This document shows, piece by piece, positions 18,315 to 27,215 of a DNA stretch of 55,901 nt (position 1 is the stretch's first letter; every line of letters begins with the position of its first letter). The position numbers and the translations under genes are program-made. This stretch comes from Desulfoluna sp. (GTDB lineage Bacteria > Desulfobacterota > Desulfobacteria > Desulfobacterales > Desulfolunaceae), in the NCBI RefSeq assembly GCF_030145185.1, contig NZ_JAQYWB010000041.1:1-55901 (forward strand), in the 5' to 3' direction. The notes beneath the pieces were generated by a model, which saw only the letters and a list, made by a program, of their open reading frames with translations, had not been told where the DNA came from and did not search any database.

Positions 18315-18718
18315 GTAACTATTCAGCTTAGGCCTCCGGCAGAGTTATTCCGGTTAAACTCTACAGATGAGTTGAATTGTACCCATCTGCAGCACACGAA
18401 CTTGCGACGCATTGTGCGTCCCCTTGCACTCCACGCGAATGCGGACGCATTTCAGCCCGGCATGACGACACCCGATGCGCATTCGCAAACCCGCTTTCAA
18501 GGTGGCGCCACCTTGCCGCCGGAGGCTTTTTTGGGAGTTATTCCGGTTAAACTCAACAGATGAATTGAATTGTACCCACCTGCAGCACACGAACTTGCGA
18601 CGCATTGTGCGTCCCCTTGCACTCCACGCGAATGCGGACGCATTTCAGCCCGGCATGACGACACCCGATGCGCATTCGCAAACCCGCTTTCAAGGTGGCA
18701 CACCTTGCCGCCGGAGGC
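18315..18718. repeat. Tandem pair of ~190-bp repeat units beside a MITE end
   Basis: A left MITE end (GTAACTATTCAGCTTA, 18315-18330) runs into GCCTCCGGCAGAGTTATTCCGG. Two near-identical units follow, about 18343-18526 and 18535-18718. Each runs from AGTTATTCCGGTTAAACTC, through TGCAGCACACGAACTTGCGA and the inverted GAATGCGGACGCATT / GATGCGCATTC pair, to GCCGCCGGAGGC. They differ at only a few bases, which points to a recent duplication. The second unit ends about 30 bases before the next start codon. Confidence 0.8.
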
Positions 18719-18748
18719 AGCTTTCACCCAAACAAGGCAGCAATCACC

Positions 18749-19972
18749 ATGCGACAATTTGCCAATCTCTTTCTGATTCTTTTTCTGGCGGACGGGGCCA
18801 TTTCAACCCTGGACGAGCTTCTGATGGCCGTAAGCGGCATGCATCTGCTGATTCAGGTGCGAGACCTTCTTGGCTTTTCGGTTTTGTTCCTGTCGGGACT
18901 GTTTTTCTTTGCCATGGGGATGGACCGGCGGATTCCGAAACGGATTTTTCTGCCCATGACCTGCTACGCGATGTGGGGCGGTCTGATGTTCTGGCCCATG
19001 CCGCTTTTTATCCCCGAAGGAGCCGTGGGGTTGGTAATGGCCGTGGGGCAGCTGGTCCTCGGACTTTTGGGGCTTCAGATGGTGCGCAAGCACTCGGATC
19101 ACCCTTTTCTCATCTCGCCCGCCATGTTCTCAGGGTCCTGGTTCAGCGCCAAGAACGCCCTTGTTTTCTTTCTGGCCAGTTTTCTCCTCATCCCCATCGC
19201 CCTTTGCCTCATCGGATTCTCCGCGTTTACAACCTTCGTAGAGACCCAAACCTCCGGCTTCATGCGCATCACCCCCACCGGCATCTACATGAATGAAAAA
19301 ATCTACGGAAAAAACGGCAAAACCCTTCGCCTGGTACCCATGATCCATATCGGCCGCACCGATTATTACGACGAGGTGGGCGGCTCCATGGCCAACGGCA
19401 AGACCCTGATCCTGGCCGAAGGGGTCACCGATAGAGAAGGTCTCCTTAAAACCAAGCTCTCCTATGACCGAATAGGCAAACTCCTGGGCCTCGCCTCCCA
19501 GGCCCAGATGCCCTTAGACGCCACCTGGGTCTCTTCCGACTTTCTGCCCATAGCCCCCCCCATAAACGCCACCGACAGAAAACCCCACATCGTCTCCGCC
19601 GACGTCGATCTCTCCGATTTCTCGGCCGTCACCGTCGCTTTCATCGGCGTCCTGGCCAACGTCATCATGAGCAGCGACTCCCTGCCCGAAGGCTACGCGC
19701 GATACACCACCTGGGTCGACGCCCAGGTCCATATCGAGCAGGTCCTGGAAGCCATCACCCACGACCTCTTTACCCAAAGAAATAACACCGTCTTCGCCAT
19801 GTTCAACAAGGCCCTCCCCCACTACGACACCCTCATCATCCCCTGGGGAGCCCTCCATATGGCCGAGCTCGAAAAAGAGGCCCAACGGCTGGGGTTTATT
19901 CAGTTGGGAACGAAAGAACGGCTGAGCGTGAATTTCAGGGAGGCCATTGGCCACCTGAAAAAAAAAGGATAA
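18749..19972 (+). CDS. Membrane-anchored TraB/GumN-like protein
   Basis: A 407-residue protein with about five hydrophobic segments in residues 1-175 and a soluble C-terminal half. That half resembles the TraB/PrgY/GumN family: LVPMIHIGRTDYYDEV (the His-containing first motif), TLILAEGVTD (Glu motif) and near the end TLIIPWGALHMAELEKEAQRLGF (the GxxH motif). Characterised relatives inhibit peptide pheromones or act as Tiki-type metalloproteases. Membrane segments at the N-terminus with the catalytic-like domain after them is unusual, since PrgY-type proteins carry them at the C-terminus. The ATG follows AAGGCAG and lies 30 bases after a repeat; an upstream in-frame extension is repeat sequence. 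The function is uncertain. Confidence 0.65.
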   Translation: MRQFANLFLILFLADGAISTLDELLMAVSGMHLLIQVRDLLGFSVLFLSGLFFFAMGMDRRIPKRIFLPMTCYAMWGGLMFWPMPLFIPEGAVGLVMAVGQLVLGLLGLQMVRKHSDHPFLISPAMFSGSWFSAKNALVFFLASFLLIPIALCLIGFSAFTTFVETQTSGFMRITPTGIYMNEKIYGKNGKTLRLVPMIHIGRTDYYDEVGGSMANGKTLILAEGVTDREGLLKTKLSYDRIGKLLGLASQAQMPLDATWVSSDFLPIAPPINATDRKPHIVSADVDLSDFSAVTVAFIGVLANVIMSSDSLPEGYARYTTWVDAQVHIEQVLEAITHDLFTQRNNTVFAMFNKALPHYDTLIIPWGALHMAELEKEAQRLGFIQLGTKERLSVNFREAIGHLKKKG

Positions 19973-20089
19973 AAACAGATCAGCGGTAAGGTGAGCCCCT
20001 GAACACGGGGGACAAAGGACCCCTTTCATGCGGACACGTCCGACATTTACCCGGACAGCACTGCGCGATACATACGAAGGTGGGAAGAG

Positions 20090-20645
20090 ATGAATCCATA
20101 CAAACTCAACACCCTGTCCGATCCGTTTGTCAGTAAAAATACGCTGGAGCCCTACGCCCAGGGCGAATTAGACGGATTGTCTTTTGCTTTAAAAGACAAC
20201 ATCGATGTGGCCCATGAAAAAACGGGATACGGGAGCCCGGGATGGATGGACACACACCCCAAGGCCGTTGCAAATGCAATCTGTCTGGACCAGTTGCTGG
20301 GCGCAGGGGGGACATGTCAGGGAAAAACAATCTCCGACGAGCTGGCGAATAGTTCAAAACAAATTGAATGCCTTTCTCTGCGACGGACCTATTCTCTGTT
20401 TTCCCACAACGGTGGATATGGCCCCCCGAGTCGATAAGATCACCCCAGGATTCTATGAAGGAGATCACATCCCACGGTCCATGAGCGTCAACGCGATCTC
20501 AAGCTTGACCGGCACCCCTCAGATCACCGTCCCTGTCGCAGAGGTCCGAGGCGTACCTGTGGGGCTCTCTTTCCTGGCCGGTTACGGTCAGGACATACGG
20601 CTCGGGGACATTTGCAATCAGCTGTTTACCCGCTGCGTTGCTTAA
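20090..20645 (+). pseudogene. Amidase-signature family remnant with internal deletion
   Basis: The first about 85 codons match the N-terminus of an amidase-signature enzyme (LDGLSFALKDNIDVA with its catalytic-type Lys, then LLGAGGTCQGKTISDELA). The frame then leaves the family sequence and meets a stop at 20435-20437. Another frame resumes with the family C-terminus (MSVNAISSLTGTPQITVPVAEVRGVPVGLSFLAGYGQD) and stops at 20645. The central part with the Gly/Ser-rich signature and catalytic Ser is missing, since intact members have roughly 390-470 residues. So it is a deleted, frameshifted gene with no expected activity. A ribosome site (GGGAAGAG) and the terminator are still present. Confidence 0.85.
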
Positions 20646-20652
20646 GCCCAAG

Positions 20653-20685
20653 GCCCCCAGGCAATCCCGACGGGGGCTCTTTTTT
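20653..20685 (+). terminator. Rho-independent terminator after the amidase remnant
   Basis: The stem GCCCCC / GGGGGC with a 13-base loop is followed by TCTTTTTT, eight bases past the last stop codon. On the other side, GGGGCC..GGCCCC at about 20695-20710 could serve the minus-strand chemoreceptor gene. Confidence 0.82.
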
Positions 20686-20722
20686 ACCGCAACGGGGCCA
20701 CGCGGCCCCGACGCTCCAATAC

Positions 20723-22393
20723 CTAAACGACAAATCGCTGCACAACATCCCTGAGTTGTTCAGCAAGGGTAAACAACTCGACGCTGCCTGACTGAATCTT
20801 TTCGCTGTTGTCTGAGATCGCTGCCGATGATTCATCCACCGCCTCCATCTCCATGGAGATCGTCTGAGAGACGGTCGTGGTCTGCGCCACGTTTTCACTG
20901 ACCTCCTGAATTCCGGCCGCGGCCTGGCCGATGTTCCCGGCGATCTCATGGGTAGTTTCAGCCTGCTCATCAACGGAATCTGCGATGGTCTCCACCACAT
21001 CGTTGACCCGCGAAATGACCGTTGTGATCTCATCTATCTCCACCACCGTATTCCGGGTGGAGAGCTGGATATTTTCGATGTTGGACTTGATCTCCTGGGT
21101 GGCGGAAGCGGTCTGCATTGCAAGGGCTTTAATTTCATTGGCCACGACGGCAAAACCTTTGCCGGCCTCACCGGCCCGGGCTGCCTCAATGGTTGCATTC
21201 AAGGCGAGGAGATTGGTCTGATCAGAAATATTCGTGATCACTTCGGTGACCTTTCCAATCTCGTCCGCAGCCGCCCCAAGCGCCCTGACCTTTACGGCGG
21301 TGTCCTTTGTCTTGTCCACGGCCTGGGCTGTGATGGTTCGAGCCATCCCTGAATTTTGGGATATTCCGGTCAGGGAGGCGTTCATCACCTCCGTGGCACC
21401 GGCCACGGAGGTGACATTGGTTGAGGCCTCTTCACTGGCAGAAGCAACCGTTGTCATATGCATGCTCATCGCTTCCGCGGCAGTATGGACAGAGGTTGAT
21501 TTCTCAGTGAGGTTTTTAGAGCCACTGGAGAGCTTCGTGGACAACCCATTGAGATCAGACGCCGAACGGTTCAGGTCTTCGGCTTTGGTTGCAATATCGA
21601 CGATGATTCCCTGAACGTTTTCGATAAACTGGTTGAACCACTTTCCCATCTCACCGATTTCATCCTCGGAGTGGATCTCCAGTCGTTTGGTCAGATCACC
21701 TTCTCCGGTTGCAATGTTTTTAAGCATGTCCACGGTCTGATGGATAGGCCCTGCGATAAACTTTGACACGATCAACGCCGTAATCAAAGTAGAGCTCAAC
21801 ACAATGAAACAAAACAGACCCAAGTTCCAGTACTGCTGACTTAAAATGGCACTGTTTGTCGCAGCCAGTTCAGAGGTGAGGGAGTCCCCGAAGTAAAGGG
21901 TCATTTCCCCAAGAATTTCTTTGATGGCGGTAGTCTCTTTGGAGAGACGCAGCGCCTCTGTGTCGAGATTAACGCCTTTGATCTCCTCATCCGCAGCCAT
22001 GGCCAGATAGACAGGCTCAGCTTCATCGGTAAACATATCAATGCGCTTGATCGCCGTGTTGATAGTTTCTGCGCGTTGCTGATCGATACCCGCCAGCCGG
22101 GAAATTCCGTTCAGGGCGTCTCTGGCTTGGTCAGATTTTTTTTGGGCTTCCTCCAGCAGAGAGTCATCCCCGGTGACAATGACATCTGTATAGAGCTTGA
22201 TCTGGTCGTCAAAGGCGGTCACTGCGGCCTGGCTGAATCTGGAGGCAGGAAACAGATAGTCTGAAACGGTGACCAGCTTTGAATCCGTCTGCCTGGCAAT
22301 AAAAAAGCCAAAGGCCATTGAGACGAAATAGCCCATCAGTGCAAGGCCGACACAGAGCCAGATTTTTTTTGAAATGGTCATTCTTCTCCGCAT
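20723..22393 (-). CDS. Methyl-accepting chemotaxis protein (four-helix-bundle sensor)
   Basis: A 556-residue chemoreceptor. A first membrane helix ([21 protein letters not shown]) is followed by a helical periplasmic sensor of about 150 residues, a second helix ([21 protein letters not shown]), a HAMP domain ([21 protein letters not shown]) and a signalling domain with the hairpin tip [33 protein letters not shown]. It ends without a CheR-binding pentapeptide. The ATG before RRRMTISKK has AGAGAG upstream; an earlier TTG is less likely. It is the last gene after the barrel and binding-protein genes on the same strand, suggesting it reports on what they bind or import. Confidence 0.93.
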   Translation of the reverse strand: MRRRMTISKKIWLCVGLALMGYFVSMAFGFFIARQTDSKLVTVSDYLFPASRFSQAAVTAFDDQIKLYTDVIVTGDDSLLEEAQKKSDQARDALNGISRLAGIDQQRAETINTAIKRIDMFTDEAEPVYLAMAADEEIKGVNLDTEALRLSKETTAIKEILGEMTLYFGDSLTSELAATNSAILSQQYWNLGLFCFIVLSSTLITALIVSKFIAGPIHQTVDMLKNIATGEGDLTKRLEIHSEDEIGEMGKWFNQFIENVQGIIVDIATKAEDLNRSASDLNGLSTKLSSGSKNLTEKSTSVHTAAEAMSMHMTTVASASEEASTNVTSVAGATEVMNASLTGISQNSGMARTITAQAVDKTKDTAVKVRALGAAADEIGKVTEVITNISDQTNLLALNATIEAARAGEAGKGFAVVANEIKALAMQTASATQEIKSNIENIQLSTRNTVVEIDEITTVISRVNDVVETIADSVDEQAETTHEIAGNIGQAAAGIQEVSENVAQTTTVSQTISMEMEAVDESSAAISDNSEKIQSGSVELFTLAEQLRDVVQRFVV

Positions 22394-22494
22394 AGCTATT
22401 CTCTCTTGCTGCTGCAACCATTCTGGTGTCCCCCTCCCAGGGTTCCAGGAGGAGGAGGAACATCACGGTTGTTGAATTTAAGTCCGGGTTGCCA

Positions 22495-23655
22495 TTAGAA
22501 AGAAAAGGTCACCTTTGCTGCAAGCATGTACCAGGTATCATCGGGGTCTGATTCATCGTAATCCACATTGTAAAGGCCGTCCATTAAATGGCCTTCCAAC
22601 TTCACCACCATGCTGTCACTGACATCAAACCGGGTGGTCAGGGCAAAATCCTTGAGCCATGACCTGGCTGCCGGATGATTATGCTTCTTGTAGCTGTCCC
22701 CATCCTTGTCGTCCTTATCAGAGTAATCAACACTGTAATATGTTCCCATCTCAAACCACTCGTTGACCCGGTAGCTTGCAAGAAAATAATACTCTTCCGT
22801 TGTTGTCTCGTCACCATAGCCGAAAGTTGGTATGGCATAGTCAATTGTCATTTGCTGGTATTCTGAAGCCAGGGTGAGGTCTCCGATCACATATTCCATG
22901 GAACCGACATAAGATTTAACTTCCAAATTAAAATCGAAGTCATCATAGGGAATTTCTGACGAAATGGCCGCCTTGTATCCCATGGTGCTGGCTCCCAGGG
23001 TGAGACCGTCAACGGGGGTAGACCATTTAAGGTCGCCCGAGTAGGCCCAGTCCACAGAGGAGTTCGAAAATTCAGTGACGCCAAAGAATTCTGTTAGCAA
23101 GCCCAACGTTTTGGAAACACCCTCGTCTTCTTTCAGCTGAGTCGTTCCATAGACCACCTGGTATTCAACGCCACCGGGCAATTCGCCATAGGCGCCAAGT
23201 CCGATGGTCGTGGAGAGGGACTCCCTGTACCCTTCGGAGTAGATACTGGAGGGAAGCATGATACTGGTTCGCACCGCATCGATGTCCCGGCTCTGGTTAT
23301 AGAGGCCGTAGGGGGTTTTCATTTTCCCTGCCCGAATCCCCAGCCAGTTGCGATAGTTGTAATCACCATAGGCCCAGTCCAGCTCAACCTCATTGTTACC
23401 GATCTCCCCAAGATCCCGGGAAAGCAGCTGCATGCCCACCCTCAAGTCGTCGTTAACCTGAGAGGCCACGTTGACGCCGAATTCATTAAACTCAAAGGTT
23501 CCCCCGGATGACGTCTCGGCAAACAGGGCATCGTGGGTATCGGTTTTCAGGTAGCCCTGAGAGAGAAACCCGTGGAGTTGGACAGACGCCATATCAACGG
23601 CGGCTGCGTTTGAGGCAAAACAGAGAAAAATGGCGGCCATTATGAATTTTTTCAT
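22495..23655 (-). CDS. Outer-membrane beta-barrel (porin-like) protein
   Basis: A 386-residue protein with a signal peptide (KKFIMAAIFLCFASNAAA-VD) and alternating strands rich in Tyr, Trp and Gly, ending in VTFSF, the aromatic C-terminus of outer-membrane barrels. Phrases such as LHGFLSQGYL at the mature start and RAGKMKTPYGLYN in the middle recall porins of unassigned substrate found in Proteobacteria. AGGAG lies 11 bases before the ATG. It sits between the PstS-like gene (20 bases upstream) and the chemoreceptor gene (about 100 bases downstream), all on the minus strand. The substrate is unknown. Confidence 0.8.
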   Translation of the reverse strand: MKKFIMAAIFLCFASNAAAVDMASVQLHGFLSQGYLKTDTHDALFAETSSGGTFEFNEFGVNVASQVNDDLRVGMQLLSRDLGEIGNNEVELDWAYGDYNYRNWLGIRAGKMKTPYGLYNQSRDIDAVRTSIMLPSSIYSEGYRESLSTTIGLGAYGELPGGVEYQVVYGTTQLKEDEGVSKTLGLLTEFFGVTEFSNSSVDWAYSGDLKWSTPVDGLTLGASTMGYKAAISSEIPYDDFDFNLEVKSYVGSMEYVIGDLTLASEYQQMTIDYAIPTFGYGDETTTEEYYFLASYRVNEWFEMGTYYSVDYSDKDDKDGDSYKKHNHPAARSWLKDFALTTRFDVSDSMVVKLEGHLMDGLYNVDYDESDPDDTWYMLAAKVTFSF

Positions 23656-23675
23656 CGGTAAAAAACTCCTGCGTT

Positions 23676-24092
23676 CTACTGTACGTTGAGAATTTTGACG
23701 GTATCGTTTGCAAGGCCTGCATCGATATATCCGACAGCACCGGGGGTGGAGGTGATGTATTTCAGGTAGGCCCCGGTGTCATCAAATTGCCGGGGTTTTA
23801 TTCCTTTTCCCGTAAATACCATTTTTTTCCAGTGACTTTTCCACTGGGAATAGGTCCTGTGGATGCAGTTCTTTAAAAACAGTTTGTGCTGTTCCGTATC
23901 CTTGAGTACGACGATATTAATCTTGGAGTTGTTGCCCCATTTGGTCGTTTTTCCGAGGAAAATTTTCTGCAGCGTCTTTTGGGAGATCTCGGCCTCCTGA
24001 ACCCCCGGGTTGCAGATAATGATGGTCTCAGCAGATGCGACACCTGCCAAAAGCACCATGGCAACAATCAAACAAAAAGTGAACTTACTCAT
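23676..24092 (-). CDS. PstS-like periplasmic substrate-binding domain protein
   Basis: A 138-residue secreted protein related to the first lobe of PstS phosphate-binding proteins. It has a signal peptide (KFTFCLIVAMVLLAGVASA-ET), the family-like LQKIFLGKTTKWGNNSKINIVVLKD, and the C-terminal YITSTPGAVGYIDAG. At half the size of a full PstS and with no ABC transporter nearby, it is more likely a sensory or accessory binding protein. GGAGGAAAG sits directly before the ATG of MSKF, so that start was preferred over one six codons upstream. It leads a three-gene set with the barrel protein and chemoreceptor. The ligand is not predictable; phosphate or another oxyanion is possible. Confidence 0.82.
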   Translation of the reverse strand: MSKFTFCLIVAMVLLAGVASAETIIICNPGVQEAEISQKTLQKIFLGKTTKWGNNSKINIVVLKDTEQHKLFLKNCIHRTYSQWKSHWKKMVFTGKGIKPRQFDDTGAYLKYITSTPGAVGYIDAGLANDTVKILNVQ

Positions 24093-25770
24093 CTTTCCTC
24101 CTGATTTCAAATTGTTATATCCCCTCCGGATTCATTTACCGCCGGGGATTCAGCAGTGTTTAAGCGGCCAATAGGTTGTCAATGTTACCCATATTGAACA
24201 TTGGTCCGATAAAAGCCAAAAAAAAGCTGTCAACGCCAATGAAAATCAAGCACATGAAAAGGCATGACAAATAGGTCTTGGCGACACAGCTATTTGCTAT
24301 GAAAAGTGGTCAACCAGAGGCTGAGCACACACCTGTCCCGCATGTGACATCATGCATAATATGGGACTTTGTCATCTATACGGGTTCAAACACATCCTCC
24401 GCTGGGGAACTGAAACCATACCCTCACAGAATCAACTGCACCGAGAGACGCTACGCGGTTACAGAAACACTGCAGCCGCATCATCACTTTGTACCATAAG
24501 CAGTAGATCTAACCTCATTGAACAATTGACTTAAACCATACAGACGCCTAACAATTAGCCTACCTCTTTGAATTTCTACCATCGCGAGCATAGAAAATTA
24601 TACCCATATTTACAACTACTTAAGTTTAAGTATATTGTATACTAACTTTTGTACCATCAACATGGCAAAAAAATTTAGTAATGTCAAGCCATCATCAAGA
24701 GTATTCAAAACCTTATTTCTTCATTCCAGGAACAGAGAAAAACAGGAAAGACAATGACCGCGATTCACTTTTTGATCCATTGCCGTATTGAGAGGATTCC
24801 GACAAACCCACCTCGTTAACAGAATCTAACCCGGCTCGCCCGAAGGGTGAGAAAATCAGACAGAATACCGCGGATTACATTTTGCATTTTTGAAACGACT
24901 GAAAATATGACTGCGAAGAACTGTCATTACGGATTATTCCTTAGTCCTGATTGTTTTCTCATGAAATATCCGGGCTAACCCGGATATTTCACGAGTTGGG
25001 TGCGCTCATATGCAAGGCATCAGAGCTGAAGATGTAGTGGTTTACCTCAAGGCTCTGATAACGCGGCAGATGAGTGCACCCGGCTCGCCCGAAGGGTGAG
25101 AAAATCAAACAGAATAGCGTGGATTACATTTTGCATTTTTGGAACGACTAAAAATATGACTGCGAAGAACTGTCATTACGAATTATTCCTTAGCCCTGAT
25201 TGTTTTCTCATGAAATATCCGGGCTAAGCATGCCAGGATAAATTCGTTCAACGCATCTCGCATAATCACTCAGGATATTGACGTGGTTAAATCAGCAGAT
25301 CAGATGCGTACCGATCCCAAATCAATGAAAACACCTTTAGAAAAAGAGCACGGCCGTCACGTAAAATGCCGACTTAATGCCACTGTGACAGAACCCTCAC
25401 CGCCCTCACCCCATATCGAAGCACGCTCACCTCAAAAGACGACTCACGGGTGTATTGCTGAAAACTTTTACAAACCAGGGCGATTGGCTCCCCATCGATG
25501 CCAACCGGGACAGCCCGCCCAACTGGATCCAGTGACGGCAACAGCAACACCGCAAGCTTGTAAGGAAGCACACTATTTACAAAGATCAGGAAGCAGATAA
25601 GATAGGATGCAGTTCAGACGCTGGAATAGGCTCATAACCACCAAGCCGGCCATACAGGGAGGGGATTTCATTTTTTGTTCGCCGCAACGGCTCTCTTTCC
25701 ATCAATACGACCACAGCACTCCGCGTCGCGACGCTTACGTTAAACGACCACAGAAATAAAGGAATCACCC
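24093..25770. other. Long non-coding spacer with repeats
   Basis: About 1.7 kb without a credible gene. Short open frames in it lack ribosome sites and family-like sequence. It is AT-rich up to about 24830 and then holds two copies of the CCGGATATTTCATGA element and their linker (24830-25227). From 25228 to 25740 I see only degenerate sequence. It may be eroded former coding DNA. Confidence 0.6.
24830..25227. repeat. Two CCGGATATTTCATGA-family elements with a shared linker
   Basis: Two direct copies of a ~147-bp unit (24830-24976 and 25079-25227) run from CCCGGCTCGCCCGAAGGGTG through CATTTTTGAAACGACTGAAA to CTCATGAAATATCCGGGCTAA. A 100-bp linker between them begins with the inverted end CCCGGATATTTCACGAG and carries an ATCAGAGC / GCTCTGAT hairpin. 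At 24958-24995 the two ends meet as a near-perfect palindrome with a 4-base centre. The same unit and linker appear inverted at 55692-55901, and a shortened one at 39206-39342. Confidence 0.82.
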
Positions 25771-26412
25771 ATGCGATTTTTTGACCACGCCATTTTTCAA
25801 AATATCAGCGACCATCACCCCGAGCCGTCCGTATTGGGACTCAGCGGAAGCCCCAGGAAAAACGGAAATTCCGATCTCCTGTTAAAAGAGGTCCTGAAAG
25901 GAGCAAAACAGCAGGGAGCGACATCTGAGGGAATTTATTTGCGGGATGTTCAGTTTCAGCCCTGTATCGGATGCGAAAAGTGCAGAAAGGATCACATATG
26001 CACCGGTCACAAAGACGGGATGTCCCTTCTGTACCCGGACATCATCGCCTCCAAAGGCATGGTCCTCGTCTCCCCCACCCACAATTACAATATCACGGCA
26101 TGGATGAAGGCCTTTATCGACCGCCTTTACTGCTTCTACAACTTCAACCCCAAGCGCCCCAGCGGTTGGTCGAGTCAACTGGGCAATCAGGGAAGAAAAG
26201 TGGTGATCGTGGCGGTGTGTGAACAAGACAACAAAAAGGACATGGGCTTTACCTTGGATGCCATGCGCCTTCCCATGGAGGCCTTAGGGTATGACATCGT
26301 GGGTGAGCTGCCTGTTTTCCATATTTTCGACAAGGCAAAGGTCAAAGAGAGCCCAAAAATCCTGGCCCAGGCCTCAGAACTCGGCGCGGAGCTGGCGCGG
26401 TCCATTTCATAA
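25771..26412 (+). CDS. Flavodoxin-fold FMN reductase (iron-sulfur flavoprotein-like)
   Basis: A 213-residue cytoplasmic NADPH-dependent FMN reductase-type protein. GLSGSPRKNGNSDLLLKEVL (residues about 23-42) is the FMN phosphate loop, and SPTHNYNITAWMKAFIDRLY is the second flavin-binding stretch. Between them CIGCEKCRKDHIC resembles the Cys cluster that binds a 4Fe-4S centre in iron-sulfur flavoproteins of anaerobes, though some members use these Cys without a cluster. AAGGAATCACCC precedes the ATG. It stands alone, with a long spacer before it and a gene-end repeat after it. The electron acceptor is unknown. Confidence 0.88.
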   Translation: MRFFDHAIFQNISDHHPEPSVLGLSGSPRKNGNSDLLLKEVLKGAKQQGATSEGIYLRDVQFQPCIGCEKCRKDHICTGHKDGMSLLYPDIIASKGMVLVSPTHNYNITAWMKAFIDRLYCFYNFNPKRPSGWSSQLGNQGRKVVIVAVCEQDNKKDMGFTLDAMRLPMEALGYDIVGELPVFHIFDKAKVKESPKILAQASELGAELARSIS

Positions 26413-26417
26413 ATGAT

Positions 26418-26470
26418 GGTCGAGCGCAGCGACTCCTCGAACGAAGCACGAAGCACGAAGCACGAAGCAC
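26418..26470. repeat. Inverted gene-end repeat with GAAGCAC x4 tract
   Basis: The inverted form of the repeats at 3478 and 14153 (GAGCGCAGCGACTCCTCGAACG) runs into four perfect GAAGCAC units at 26443-26470. The other copies have only about one such unit, so the 7-bp tract is an expansion of the repeat's own sequence. It starts six bases after the reductase stop codon. Confidence 0.78.
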
Positions 26471-26485
26471 ATTTTTTATAAAAAA

Positions 26486-27148
26486 CTAAATATACAAGAC
26501 ATACTTCAGCATCAGCCAGGCATGACAATAGCTTCCCGCGACCACAAAGACATGCCAGGTTTCGTGCAGCCCTGCCTTGATTTTTCGGGGGCCGTAGTCC
26601 TCCAGAAGATAAAAGATCACCCCAAAGAGATACAGAAAACCCCCGCCATACATCCACCCGACCCCTTTTTGCGGCAGCCATTGCAGCAAGGGGCCGGTGG
26701 CACTGACCAGAAGCAGCCCAAAGACCACATACATCAGCACCGAAGCCCACTCCTTCATCTGCAGATCAAGCCCCTTGACGATCACACCGGTCAACGCAAA
26801 GCCCCAGGCCACGGCGAGCAGGCCCCACCCGCAGGCCCTGTTGTCAATCGTCAGACAAATGGGGGTATAGGAGCTGCCCATGAAGATATAGATCATCATA
26901 TGGTCCATGCGCTGCAGAATTTTTTTGAATCGGCTGAATCGGGGAAAAAAATGATACACCGTGCTGACCAGATAAAGAAAAATCAGGCTGACCCCGAAGA
27001 TGATAAATCCAATGAGATGCAACAGGGTTCCATGTTCTTTCGTAAAGACCATCAGGATCACAAAACCGATGATAGAAAAGAACAATCCGAGGAGATGAAT
27101 CCATGCGCTGACGGGCTCATTTTTTTGTGAAAACCATAGTCGTTTCAT
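26486..27148 (-). CDS. Hemolysin III / PAQR-family membrane protein
   Basis: A 220-residue inner-membrane protein with seven hydrophobic helices, matching the bacterial hemolysin III (YqfA) branch of the PAQR superfamily. Family markers include the N-terminal EPVSAWIHLLGLFFSIIGF (helix 1 His), STVYHFFPRFSRFKKILQRMDHMMIYIFMGSSYTPICL (the conserved Ser, His and Asp with a following Thr) and the final ETWHVFVVAGSYCHAWLM (the two His of the metal site). GGAAGGAGGAGAG precedes the ATG. It is third on this strand after a TetR gene and a DUF5765 gene. Its bacterial role is unsettled; haemolysis was inferred only from early cloning work. Confidence 0.92.
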   Translation of the reverse strand: MKRLWFSQKNEPVSAWIHLLGLFFSIIGFVILMVFTKEHGTLLHLIGFIIFGVSLIFLYLVSTVYHFFPRFSRFKKILQRMDHMMIYIFMGSSYTPICLTIDNRACGWGLLAVAWGFALTGVIVKGLDLQMKEWASVLMYVVFGLLLVSATGPLLQWLPQKGVGWMYGGGFLYLFGVIFYLLEDYGPRKIKAGLHETWHVFVVAGSYCHAWLMLKYVLYI

Positions 27149-27215
27149 CTCTCCTCCTTCCCACCAGGAAGACCTGGAAGAGTGTCCCTGATTGATCGAA
27201 ATGCTCCCCGTGGCT

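Noticed and set aside
25283-25600. 105-codon open frame in the long spacer
   Set aside because: No ribosome site, no recognisable family, and an odd composition beside degraded repeats.
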